64,000 nucleotides of DNA. It comes from Bradyrhizobium sp. 195 (GTDB lineage: Bacteria; Pseudomonadota; Alphaproteobacteria; Rhizobiales; Xanthobacteraceae). This document shows positions 21,002-28,973 of this stretch, piece after piece. Within the stretch, counting starts at the first letter, position 1; each line of letters starts with the position of its first letter. The notes beneath the pieces were generated by a model, which saw only the letters and a program-made list of their open reading frames with translations, ran no database searches and had not been told where the DNA came from. Both the position numbers and the translations under genes were made by a program. The stretch is taken from NCBI RefSeq assembly GCF_023101665.1, contig NZ_CP082161.1:1302001-1366000 (forward strand), read 5' to 3'.

Positions 21002-21047
21002 GATTGGTAAAATCGATGGTTTGGATCGATGCATTCACATGGCGGAT
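21002..21047 (-). promoter_or_regulatory. nod box controlling ttsI
   Basis: The minus strand carries a near-consensus NodD-binding nod box: ATCCGCC...GTGAATGC...ATCCAAACCATCGATTTTAC, ending CAATC. It faces ttsI, whose start lies about 365 nt downstream. Confidence 0.9.
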
Positions 21048-21069
21048 CAGTGACAATGCCGTTCCATGG

Positions 21070-21200
21070 TCTGGATCTAAATCTCCTCATCACGATCGAT
21101 GCTTCCGATGGCGAGCGCAGCCGCACGGCCGCAGGTTTGATGGGGGAGCAGCGATGATAGGCGATTTGCATCGCGGCCCTCAATTTGCAAAGCCTCACAC
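21070..21200. repeat. Copy 1 of duplicated nod-box upstream segment
   Basis: This stretch (TCTCCTCATC... GATGATAGGCGATTTGCAT... GCAAAGCCTCAC) aligns along its length with 21640-21770 (TCTCCTAGTC... GATGATTTTGGTGATTTGCAT... GCAAGGCTCAC). Each copy lies on the upstream side of a nod box, so the whole control module was duplicated. Confidence 0.65.
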
Positions 21201-21573
21201 GCCGGCAGACGTTCCGTGCTTGAGCAACGAACTTCCTCATTCGGCCTGGAAGGTGAGCCTCCTTCGTGCTCCGATCACCGGAGCGACAGTGATGGCCAAG
21301 CGCGGCTACGCTCAGCTGGAGAACGCCATAACGAGGCCGTCCTGCCGCGCCTTCCTTTTTTAACTTTTATAAAATCACCGAGACGCTGTGGAACGAACTG
21401 CTCAACGGCCGCACAATCCAAAGACGGGGGGTGACATGAAGTTGGCCGCACCGGGCAAAACCGTGCCTACAATCCGATCGCGGCGTCCATGATCACGTAC
21501 TCATCGCAGCTTTGCCGACAGCAAACCTACCATGTTGCGTGATGCACGGCGCTTTCCCTACCCGGCAGCACAT

Positions 21574-21620
21574 GAAGTGTGAAATCAATTCTTTGGATGG
21601 ATTGCATTCGCATCCTGGAT
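21574..21620 (-). promoter_or_regulatory. Second, degenerate nod box upstream of ttsI
   Basis: The minus strand reads ATCCAGGATGCGAATGC, then ATCCATCCAAAGAATTGATT and TCACACTTC. It aligns with the nod box at 21002-21047 with one extra base and several substitutions, in the same orientation about 570 bp upstream. It may be a decayed or weaker NodD site. Confidence 0.6.
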
Positions 21621-21639
21621 AGTGACAACACGTCTGAGG

Positions 21640-21770
21640 TCTGTGTCTCAGTCTCCTAGTCGCACCTGATGCTCTGATGACCGAACGCAATCTGTCGCTG
21701 GCAGCTCTGGTGGGGCGAGCGATGATTTTGGTGATTTGCATGGCGGCGTCTTCCTGCAAGGCTCACATTG
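21640..21770. repeat. Copy 2 of duplicated nod-box upstream segment
   Basis: Diverged copy of 21070-21200, next to the degenerate nod box at 21574-21620. No gene is apparent between 20639 and 22057, so this 1.4-kb region is mainly regulatory or decayed sequence. Confidence 0.6.
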
Positions 21771-22057
21771 GGCGCCGACTCTTCTGGACTAGCAAACCCA
21801 GGTGATGGTCACTCGCCCAGCAATGTCGGTTCTGCTCCATCCGGACGCGGAAAAAAATGTTGTTGTCATTCTACGTCTGATCAGAATGGTGCATCATCTC
21901 GGAATCGGTGGGCGACTTGCCCCGGAATTCGCATGGTGCATGACCGCGCGTCTGCAAGTTGTTCCGTCTGAGCCGAAGCGCCCCGATCCTAGAGAGCTTG
22001 ACGGCCAATAAGTCTTCCGCAGAGTGCTTGGCAGTCGCATCGGAGTGCGGATGCTTT

Positions 22058-22080
22058 GGTCAGGTTGTGGTCAGCTAGGT
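22058..22080 (+). promoter_or_regulatory. tts box upstream of NopP-like gene
   Basis: GGTCAGGTTGTGGTCAGCTA differs from the nopB tts box core at two or three positions. It lies about 75 nt upstream of the ATG at 22156. Confidence 0.8.
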
Positions 22081-22155
22081 TGTATATCCTCCTCGGCAAA
22101 GCTTGCCGCGGCACGAGCTCAATCGCGTGCATTTTGCCGATGCGGGAGCGATCTG

Positions 22156-22941
22156 ATGTATGGCAGAATCGGTGGCTCCGTTTTGCGGAAGCCGTTGCCG
22201 GCCTGGAGCGAGGTGGGTCGTCGTCGGCGGGCGCGACGCCATACTCCCTGCGTTCCAATCCGCCCATTATCCGACGGAGAATCTTTCATGCGCAAAGTGA
22301 AGAGATTCTTATCCAGTGACATCATGCACATCGCCAGTAACCCGCAGGAGTACTCGGATTTTGTTCGGAGAAAGCCGAGCGGGCTGCAACTGTCGGTAGA
22401 GGCTATTCCAGTACTTACGATGATCCGCATAAGCCCGCGCGATTTTTCAGCTATCAGGTTGGGTGACGAAACTGTAGGGCTTTTAGGAGCCGGAGGCTCG
22501 GTCCGGATCAAGGGAGACCATTTTCGCCAACAGTTTTGGCGTAACGATATCACGTCCGTGGTAGATCTACGCGTTACTCATCCGCTCGTCGAGAACGCGG
22601 GCGATATCCTGCTGGAGCATGAACTGCGAATGGACGGCGATCATCCGTTGGTCTTATCACGTCCTGGCGTTGGAGGTATGGAACCCCGTCTAGCGGAAAT
22701 GGGTTTTGTTCACGTGGGTCGCAATAACTGGGTGCTTGATCCTCAACAGGATACCAAAGTGTGGACGAAGAACGTGAACGACCAGCGGCACCGAGTAGAC
22801 AGACCTAGAAAGTATCTTTCCAAAGTCGAGGATAGCGATAGTCAAGAGAGCTGCGAGACGGATTCGTCTGACGATGATCCCTCGTATTACCTGGAGCGCG
22901 CTGTTCGAAGATTGGCTGTGGGACAAGACGATTCGGAATGA
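22156..22941 (+). CDS. NopP-family type III effector, divergent paralogue
   Basis: Protein of 261 residues related to the second NopP-like gene in this window (35844-36653). Shared blocks are IASNPQEYSDFV, VTHPLVENAGDILLEHELRM followed by DGDHPLV, MGFVHVGRNNWVLDPQQ and KYLSKVEDSDS. The start at 22156 is set by a GGGAG ribosome site and by the MYGRI opening that both paralogues share. The N-terminal 40 residues do not align with the paralogue and are Arg-rich. The acidic Ser/Asp tail is longer. A tts box 75 nt upstream indicates TtsI control, so T3SS delivery into plant cells is expected. The NopP name is inferred from resemblance. Confidence 0.75.
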   Translation: MYGRIGGSVLRKPLPAWSEVGRRRRARRHTPCVPIRPLSDGESFMRKVKRFLSSDIMHIASNPQEYSDFVRRKPSGLQLSVEAIPVLTMIRISPRDFSAIRLGDETVGLLGAGGSVRIKGDHFRQQFWRNDITSVVDLRVTHPLVENAGDILLEHELRMDGDHPLVLSRPGVGGMEPRLAEMGFVHVGRNNWVLDPQQDTKVWTKNVNDQRHRVDRPRKYLSKVEDSDSQESCETDSSDDDPSYYLERAVRRLAVGQDDSE

Positions 22942-22944
22942 TGA

Positions 22945-23490
22945 GAGCGGGCTGGGACCGACTGGTATTTCGCTATTGCAGGGGCCGGTTCAGAAGTGAA
23001 CTTGAAGGAAGCGCTCGCGCCGGATCGTGCTCCTCGCGCGTGACATATGCCCGGTTTCGAACGTCAAGGTTGACTTCCTCGGCTACTGCTTCAGGCCGCG
23101 ACGGGCAAAGAACTCACAAAACGTCTCGGTGTTTTGCAGTGTCTGCCTCGGCTCAGCGCTTCGGCGCTGAAGTTTATGCGGGCGGCAATCCGGGATTTGG
23201 ACCTCCGAAAACGGACCCATGTGTCAATGGCTGACATCGCTCGGCAGCTCAATCCACTCCTGCGGGCGGGGATTGTGTATTACGGTCGATTCAGGCGGGC
23301 GCCTCTGGGTCAATCCTTCGATACGTCAATCAGACAATCGAGGCTTGGATGATGCGGAAGTTCAAACGCTTTATGGGTCGCAAGGCCAAGACCGGCCGCG
23401 TTCTCGAACGACTATCTCGCGAACGTCCCGGGTTGTTCGCACAATGGAAGATCGGCATACGCGGCTCGTTCGCCTGATGGGAGCCCAGTG
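22945..23490 (+). pseudogene. Group II intron reverse transcriptase/maturase, C-terminal, frameshifted
   Basis: Several frames together give the C-terminal maturase part: VDFLGYCFRPRRAKNSQN, then ADIARQLNPLLRAGIVYYGR and, in another frame, MMRKFKRFMGRKAKTGRVLE ending ERPGLFAQWKIG. These are the thumb/X-domain and DNA-binding parts of bacterial group II intron proteins. Frame changes near 23160 and 23350, an internal stop and the loss of the RT domain make it non-functional. It is followed immediately by intron domains V and VI. Confidence 0.8.
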
Positions 23491-23552
23491 ACGCGAGAGT
23501 CTCACGCTGGGATCCATGAGAGGCCGGCGGTGAGATTCCGCCGGCCTACTCG
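23481..23552 (+). ncRNA. Group II intron domains V and VI
   Basis: Domain V is a 34-nt hairpin (23481-23514) starting GAGCCCAGTGA with a GNRA-type GAGA loop and a two-base bulge. Domain VI follows as a 9-bp stem (GGCCGGCGG / CCGCCGGCC, 23522-23530 and 23538-23546), then TACTCG near the 3' splice site. Confidence 0.8.
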
Positions 23553-23553
23553 C

Positions 23554-23614
23554 CAAAGCCGTCTGCCCGGATCTGTGAGGGCAAAGCCAAATGGCCGAGC
23601 TACTCGACCACGAC
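23554..23614 (+). repeat. 3' tail of a second group II intron (copy of 3571-3632)
   Basis: The segment from CAAAGCCGTCTGCCCGGATC to CTACTCGACCACGA matches 3571-3632 with few differences, including GGCCGAGCTACTCGACCACG. It contains only the 3' half of a domain V, abutting the complete tail of the intron just upstream. This suggests nested or tandem intron insertion. Confidence 0.7.
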
Positions 23615-23657
23615 CCACGGCGATGTGGGTTTCCTGTGCAACCGGAAAAACGCCCTT

Positions 23658-23697
23658 CGTCAGCTACTCGTCAGCCAGCCTGTCTATCCAGACAGGC
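23658..23697 (+). promoter_or_regulatory. tts box plus inverted repeat upstream of large effector gene
   Basis: CGTCAGCTACTCGTCAGCCA is a good tts-box core at 23658-23680. It is followed by a perfect 8-bp inverted repeat GCCTGTCT-ATCC-AGACAGGC (23678-23697), part of which (CCTGTCTA) also follows the nopB tts box. The gene starts at 23729. Confidence 0.85.
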
Positions 23698-23728
23698 TGC
23701 GCATTCTCGACTTGATTGGAGATGGAAT

Positions 23729-26116
23729 ATGACGGGCATTGGCCGATCTGGAAGATCGCGCACTGGAGATGCTGGAGCCGGATCGAGCAGTTCACGCTCG
23801 CACTCAAGTCTAGCCCCTGGGGAAAGCAGTCAATCGTTCGATTCCGTCGTGGAGCGGATGCGCTCTGGGCCCCAAGATAGAGGGACGCCCTCCGCAAGCA
23901 CGGCGCGCGGTGCCGACGATGCCCTTGGCGACAGGTCTTCTGGTCCCTCCGTTGGCCCAGATCGAATCCTAGGCGCTGCGGCACCTGCAGCCGCTGCGCC
24001 ACGTGCAGTCACTGCGCGGCGGCGCGGCTTTCCCTCAGTGTCGGAGGGTGGAGACACGGCACCGGTCGCCAGCCAGCCGCCAACTTCCGATGTGGCAGTC
24101 CCCATTTCCTCGTCAGAGGAAGAAATCAACGCAACAAAGCGACACATGGACCGCCTGCGTGAGGAACTTGGCGCTTGCGCTCAGCCGGGCGAGGATGCCG
24201 AGCTGGAGGAGACGCTAGAGCTGATCGATCGATTCGTCAAAGCAGGCTCGGCAGTTCTGGAGTACTACGCGAGCCTGCGCCCGGCCGTGGCGCCGAGCAT
24301 TCTGTCCGACGCTGAGGCCCGTCAATACTGCTATGCCGTGCTCCATGCGGGGCATCAAGGCAAGATTGTGGGCTCGGCGATTATCCTCGCCTTGGAAGCG
24401 CGCAGACAGAAATCGGCAGACCTGTTCCAGCGGATTTTTCAATCCAACGCTAACCCCGACCAGCTGAGCCGAGTGGCTTCCAGTATGGTGAAGGACCATG
24501 TGCCTGTCATCGACTGGTGGGGAAAGAAGGTGTTACGCTCGGAACGGATGCAGTCCGCCTGCGAGACCACTGCCAACTTGCCAAGCACGACGCCCGAGAT
24601 GCGGAAGCCCATCGAGGCCGCACTACGCCTGCATACCGGCTCGGCACTTTATGATCGGTGCTTGTATCTGGAATCGCGGATTAAGCTCGCGAAGCTTCTG
24701 ATTGAGTCTCAGGCGAGCACGTTTGAACCAGCCGTGAGGGACGCCCTCATGGATGAGAACGGGCGGGTGCGTCTGCTCGGGACCTATATCCAGGATGCTT
24801 TTCCGGCATTCAACTCGACGTACAAAGCCGTTCTGAACGAGGACGGAGAGCCACTCGACGCAGAGCACTGCACCGTTCTGGAAGGAGTCATGGAACGGCA
24901 TTCGGAATTTGCCTCAGAGGTGGAACGCATCGTTGCCAGGCTAAGGAATGCTAGAACGGATGCCGACCTTCCATTGGAACAGTTGGACCAGATCGTGGAA
25001 GGTGCATGGGTCACCGCGCACCAAGTCACGCGACTTTTGGCAGTGCAGCCAAAGAGGCAAGTGGAGCCGCCTGCCCAGACTGCGATATCGGAAAAGACCG
25101 ATTTAGCGGCTGAGAACCACGCGGCGCGCAGGAAGGGGAAAGGCAAGCGCGCACCGGCCGCAGGCGAGGGGAGTTCAACTGCCAGGCTGCGCGAGCCGCA
25201 GCTCGCCAGGCCCGACGCTGCCACGGTTATCGTACTCTCGGATCTGGGTACGAAGAAACTCGCGAGTGCAGAGGAGGCGCGCGCGAGGGCGTCGTCATCG
25301 GCGACCGGGCACCTGGACATGTGGAAGGCTCCGCCCTCCAGGAACGCACTGACGGGATTACTCAAGCGATTGGACGAGCTGCTGGAGTTCGATCTGCCGG
25401 CTCAGCAACGCGCCATCTCGCAAGCGCGCCAGATGAAGCCCGAGGACGCCGACCACGTCGTGGATCTCGTCCTTAAGCGCCTGCAGACGCAGGCCATCGA
25501 GATTAAGACCTGTGTAGCCGCGCTGGAGGAGCCCCGCCGACGTGGCCTACTCACGCCTGCGCAAATGACCGAAGTGCACAAAAAAATAGTCCGGCTTAAG
25601 GCGATGTTGTCCGAGGTTCAGGGACAGGCAAACTCATTGAACGCGCAAAAGGCGGCGATCACGATCGATTGCATGAAGACCTACGCGTTTCCGTCGCAGA
25701 AGTACCTTGAACAGTTGCGGGCGGCCGAAGAACTTGCGTCTGTGTGTCCACCCCAAGCCTTAAAGATCGAGCCAGCGACGCTGTTCGAGATCAAGCTGCA
25801 GCCCAAGGCGCTGCGCAGTGGTAGGATGCCAAATCCGATGTGGGTGCACATCCATACCAAGCTGCCGGTACGTGCCTCGCAGTTGGCCACGCTGGGCGTC
25901 GCCGACTTCGCCGCTTGCCACGTGAAGTCCAATGAACAGCGCGGCTACAATCGGCAATGGCAGAGCGCTCAAGCCGCCACGGGGCACGAGAACGTCGTGA
26001 TCCACCGCGGCAAGCTCACGCCTGCGTTCTGTAAGTCGTTGTTGGGCATCGCCCCAGGCTACTCCCTTCCCGAGGCGGAGCACGCGTCGATGCAGTTCGC
26101 GCGCCTCAGGATGTAG
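23729..26116 (+). CDS. Large type III effector candidate with possible XopP/HLK-like C-terminus
   Basis: Not a Nop protein I can name. The 795-residue product begins with a Ser/Gly/Arg-rich, disordered 130-residue region (MTGIGRSGRSRTGDAGAGSS), typical of a T3SS signal. A long helical middle follows, with a basic linker near 480 (RRKGKGKR). The C-terminal part reads NPMWVHIHTKLPVRASQLAT and FAACHVKSNEQRGYNRQW. That pattern recalls the WVHxH...FAAxHxKxxxQ signature of XopP (Xanthomonas) and HLK/RipH (Ralstonia) effectors, but this is from memory. No transmembrane segment or catalytic motif was seen. The start at 23729 follows a GGAG site and lies about 50 nt behind a tts box. Secretion is inferred from promoter and N-terminus. 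Confidence 0.7.
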   Translation: MTGIGRSGRSRTGDAGAGSSSSRSHSSLAPGESSQSFDSVVERMRSGPQDRGTPSASTARGADDALGDRSSGPSVGPDRILGAAAPAAAAPRAVTARRRGFPSVSEGGDTAPVASQPPTSDVAVPISSSEEEINATKRHMDRLREELGACAQPGEDAELEETLELIDRFVKAGSAVLEYYASLRPAVAPSILSDAEARQYCYAVLHAGHQGKIVGSAIILALEARRQKSADLFQRIFQSNANPDQLSRVASSMVKDHVPVIDWWGKKVLRSERMQSACETTANLPSTTPEMRKPIEAALRLHTGSALYDRCLYLESRIKLAKLLIESQASTFEPAVRDALMDENGRVRLLGTYIQDAFPAFNSTYKAVLNEDGEPLDAEHCTVLEGVMERHSEFASEVERIVARLRNARTDADLPLEQLDQIVEGAWVTAHQVTRLLAVQPKRQVEPPAQTAISEKTDLAAENHAARRKGKGKRAPAAGEGSSTARLREPQLARPDAATVIVLSDLGTKKLASAEEARARASSSATGHLDMWKAPPSRNALTGLLKRLDELLEFDLPAQQRAISQARQMKPEDADHVVDLVLKRLQTQAIEIKTCVAALEEPRRRGLLTPAQMTEVHKKIVRLKAMLSEVQGQANSLNAQKAAITIDCMKTYAFPSQKYLEQLRAAEELASVCPPQALKIEPATLFEIKLQPKALRSGRMPNPMWVHIHTKLPVRASQLATLGVADFAACHVKSNEQRGYNRQWQSAQAATGHENVVIHRGKLTPAFCKSLLGIAPGYSLPEAEHASMQFARLRM

Positions 26117-26171
26117 TTACCTGAGTGTCTCGCGCCAGAGCGTCGCTGTGGTGACACCATCAAGCAGACCG

Positions 26172-26486
26172 TCACCGAGAGGAAATCCTCGATGAACTCG
26201 AAGCCGGCGCGGGCTCCTCGAACAGATCGACAACGGGGTCCGACTGAAATTCGATCGGGAGCGTGGAGACCCCGACTTCCTTTCGCTTGAAAAACAGCAT
26301 CGCGGCGCTTGTCGCCGCGCTTGCGATGGCCGGGTCCGAATAGCCTAGGACCCGGCTATGCTTCAGATCGTGCATGAAGCAGTTTTGCGCATTTGTGTTC
26401 GAGATCCCGTCGCCGATCGCTTCGGTAAGTGTCTGCGGCGCCGTGCTTAGCGCCCCACAATGATTGGGCTTCCCGGCCTGGAGCAC
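26172..26486 (-). other. Unassigned ORF, about 104 codons
   Basis: Minus-strand open frame (contains NCFMHDLKHSRVLGYSDPAI and ends EPAPASSSSRISSR). It begins with a weak GTG and has no clear ribosome site; the frame stays open a little upstream, so it may be the 3' end of a lost gene. No family recognised. The rest of 26117-26790 holds nothing I can name. Confidence 0.3.
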
Positions 26487-26794
26487 CAGAATGCGGTGTA
26501 AAGGGCCAAACGCGTGCGGGCCAGCCGCACCGGGCTCTCGTGCTGGGGTGGACGGCCCTTTCCGCTACTCCGGGGGCAAGATGAGGAGTCGTCGCTGACC
26601 TCAAAGAAAGGAGACGCCCGCGAAAACAATTGTTCGCATCGGTTTGAATACGTGAAGAGTGTAGTGTTTCAGCTGCATGGCGTTGAAAGGACGGAGCAGC
26701 CGAGGGTTGAGGGTGCGGAAGGCACGGTCAAGTTAACGAATTGGAGCGGCCGAGCGGGCAGACGAGCGGCATGCCAACCGCCCGGGGTTCTTTC

Positions 26795-27060
26795 TCGCCG
26801 TCATGGTTTCCCACCGGAAGTGATCTGCTATGCCGTTTGGATGTATTTCCCGTTTCCATAAGCTCGCGCATGGTCGAGGAAATGCTGGCGGCGCGCGGCA
26901 TTGTCGTGACCTATTAAACCGTGCGCCAGCGGGGAACCAAATTCGGCAAGGCGTTCTCCTTTTGGATCCGCCAGCGCGCTCCGCGCGCGGCGACAAATGG
27001 CATCTGAACGAAATCGCTATCTCGACGCGGCCGAACAACATTGGCTCTGGCGCGCCTGCG
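26795..27060 (+). pseudogene. IS6-family transposase N-terminal remnant
   Basis: Three frames combined read HGFPPEVICYAVWMYFPFP, then SSRMVEEMLAARGIVVTY and, further on, KFGKAFSFWIRQRAPRA with DKWHLNEIAIS. This is the N-terminal third of an IS6-type (IS26-like) transposase, including the first catalytic Asp in DKWHLNE. Frameshifts, stop codons and loss of the C-terminal two thirds make it inert. Confidence 0.75.
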
Positions 27061-27272
27061 CGCCAAGCTCGACGGATCGAACCCGCCAACCACACCGCCC
27101 ACCCAGGGCCCTGGCCGGTCCGAGCCAGGAAAACCGACCGAGAGCGGCGGGCTCCAGCCGAGCGCCGAATTGCGGGCTCTTCTCGCCAAGCGGCCGAAAT
27201 GATCCAAAACGGGCGGGAAATGACTCCGTCGTTGCGGACGACTCGGCTACCAAATTTTAAGGTTAACAAAAG

Positions 27273-27905
27273 ATGGGAGAGGACGACTTGACCAGAGATG
27301 CAACGTCTGTCGGCGGCGCGATCGCGGCCGCCCTCAAACGGGCCGAGGAGTTGCGCGGCCTCAGCGACCGCCCGGCTCGCGTGCGGTTCATGACGATCTT
27401 TGGCGATGATCGCTCAGGTCTCACGATTAACGCCCGCATCGCGGCACGAACGCCGGCGGAGCATCGTGCCCAGGAAGGCCTCGGGACACGCTGCATCCCA
27501 TGGGACGCCCTCGACGCGCGTGCCGGCGAGATCGTTGGCCTGGTCGACGAGGTCGTTGGCGAGGTGACGCTGGCCGTCCGAAACGCCCCGCCAGTGCCGC
27601 GGCCGAGCCGCTTGGAAGATGATCTTGAGCTTGCCGCGTTCGACGAACTGATCGATGAACTCGGCCGAACGATTATCCAGTCGGCCTTTTCCGTGCTGGA
27701 GACGCATCCGGCCAAGCACGTCTCGCGGGAGCTGGGCAGCGAAGCTGCGATGTTAGCCGCGCTGAAATTCGCGGCACTCGCGGCCTATACCGGCCATGTC
27801 GGACTGAATGACGCCCAAGACGAGCTCCGAATGGCGATGGGCGAGGTGATGAGCAACATGCGCGCTTCGCCTGAATTGATGCGTCGGCAGAGCTTGAATT
27901 CGTAA
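27273..27905 (+). CDS. Orphan hypothetical protein
   Basis: Unrecognised 210-residue acidic protein, probably cytosolic: no signal peptide or transmembrane segment. It starts with an Ala-rich helix (VGGAIAAALKRAEELRGLSD), has a central GLTINARIAARTPAEHRAQE and a long helical C-terminal half rich in Glu, Leu and Ala (RLEDDLELAAFDELIDELGR). The high-GC third-codon pattern is consistent through the frame, and a real terminator lies 127 bp downstream, both supporting expression. It is flanked by an IS6 remnant and a toxin-antitoxin pair, so it is probably cargo of mobile DNA. The start codon is not certain. Confidence 0.6.
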   Translation: MGEDDLTRDATSVGGAIAAALKRAEELRGLSDRPARVRFMTIFGDDRSGLTINARIAARTPAEHRAQEGLGTRCIPWDALDARAGEIVGLVDEVVGEVTLAVRNAPPVPRPSRLEDDLELAAFDELIDELGRTIIQSAFSVLETHPAKHVSRELGSEAAMLAALKFAALAAYTGHVGLNDAQDELRMAMGEVMSNMRASPELMRRQSLNS

Positions 27906-28031
27906 GCGGCGAGGGCGCGGCGTCAGAGAACGGCTGCGCAAACGTCTCACCCCGAGACACAAAACCTTGGCATAGGTTGTGCAGACTAACGAGAGCCGGG
28001 ATTTTGCATCACCCTCCCGGGGCTGGATAAG

Positions 28032-28068
28032 CGCCGCCTGCAAGGTATTTCGAGCAGGCGGCGTTTTT
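28032..28068 (+). terminator. Rho-independent terminator
   Basis: Perfect 10-bp stem CGCCGCCTGC / GCAGGCGGCG (28032-28041 and 28054-28063) with a 12-nt loop, followed by TTTTT. It lies downstream of the orphan gene at 27273-27905. Confidence 0.85.
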
Positions 28069-28235
28069 ATTAAATGTCCCAATTCGATTTCGCGGGTGTC
28101 CCAATGAGGACCAATGAGGATAGCAGCGAACGGTGCGGCCGCCCGGCATCTAAGGTTCGATCTCAAAGCCGCCGACAGCATGTCCTGCGATGGCGACAAT
28201 TTCGATCGACGCGGCCTTGAAAAGCCCCGCTGGTG

Positions 28236-28263
28236 GTAATACTCTTGGAAGATATGGTATTAC
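28236..28263 (+). promoter_or_regulatory. Inverted-repeat operator of the toxin-antitoxin pair
   Basis: Perfect 7-bp inverted repeat GTAATAC-N14-GTATTAC ends 13 nt before the antitoxin ATG. Such palindromes are where VapB-type antitoxins bind to repress their own operon. Confidence 0.65.
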
Positions 28264-28276
28264 AATCGTTGTGTCC

Positions 28277-28510
28277 ATGACCACGACAGTCACAGCCAAG
28301 GGACAGGTGACCATCCCGAAGTCGGTCCGCGACCTTCTCGGCATCGTGCCGGGCAGCAAGGTCGATTTCCGGCGTGCGGCCGACGGCAGTGTGGTGCTGG
28401 CGCGCGCTGACAAGAAACAGCCGGCGAGCCGCTTTGCCAAACTGCGTGGCCATGCCGGCAAAGGGCTTGATACCGACGCGATCATGGCGCTGACGCGTGG
28501 CGAAGGGTGA
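28277..28510 (+). CDS. vapB: AbrB/MazE-type antitoxin (VapB)
   Basis: 77-residue antitoxin with an N-terminal swapped-hairpin (SpoVT/AbrB) DNA-binding domain: TVTAKGQVTIPKSVRDLLGI, then GSKVDFRRAADGSVVL. The C-terminal part, rich in Lys/Arg/Ala, would wrap around the toxin. The start at 28277 (MTTTVTAKGQ) fits the family; the longer open frame upstream would run through the operator. Its stop overlaps the GTG of the PIN toxin by GTGA, so translation is coupled. Confidence 0.88.
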   Translation: MTTTVTAKGQVTIPKSVRDLLGIVPGSKVDFRRAADGSVVLARADKKQPASRFAKLRGHAGKGLDTDAIMALTRGEG

Positions 28511-28911
28511 CGCTCGTCGACACCAACGTTCTGCTCGACCTGGTCACCGATGATCCAAATTGGGCGGGTTGGTCGGTGGCCCAGCTTGAGGCGGCGAGCC
28601 TCAAGGGACCGCTCTTGATCAACGATATCGTCTATGCCGAGCTTGCGGTCCGGTACAACCGCATCGAGGGTCTGGATGCCTTCATTGACGAAGCCGGTCT
28701 CGACATCGCACCGATTCCCCGCGAGGGGCTGTTTCTGGCCAGCAAGGTGTTTGCGCAGTATCGCAAAGCGGGCGGATCGCGGACTGGCGTGCTCCCCGAC
28801 TTCTTCATTGGCGCCCATGCCGCCGTTGCCGGTCTGCCGCTGCTGACCCGCGACGTCGGCCGCTACCGCACCTATCTTCCGTCATTAAACCTCATCGCAC
28901 CGGACGGCTGA
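28507..28911 (+). CDS. vapC: PIN-domain ribonuclease toxin (VapC)
   Basis: 134-residue PIN-domain toxin, probably an RNase. The four acidic metal ligands are visible: D5 (LVDTNVLL), E45 (VYAELAV), D98 (LPDFFIGAHA) and D116 (LTRDVGRY). It starts with GTG overlapping the antitoxin stop. Complete catalytic residues suggest an active toxin held by the VapB partner. Located in the accessory segment between the two T3SS blocks, it could help keep the island from being lost (inference). Confidence 0.9.
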   Translation: MTLVDTNVLLDLVTDDPNWAGWSVAQLEAASLKGPLLINDIVYAELAVRYNRIEGLDAFIDEAGLDIAPIPREGLFLASKVFAQYRKAGGSRTGVLPDFFIGAHAAVAGLPLLTRDVGRYRTYLPSLNLIAPDG

Positions 28912-28973
28912 GGGGTCTCGGCGCCACATCCCTCAACGTTCCTGGCTCGCGCGGGGGAGGGGCGCTTTTGGCT

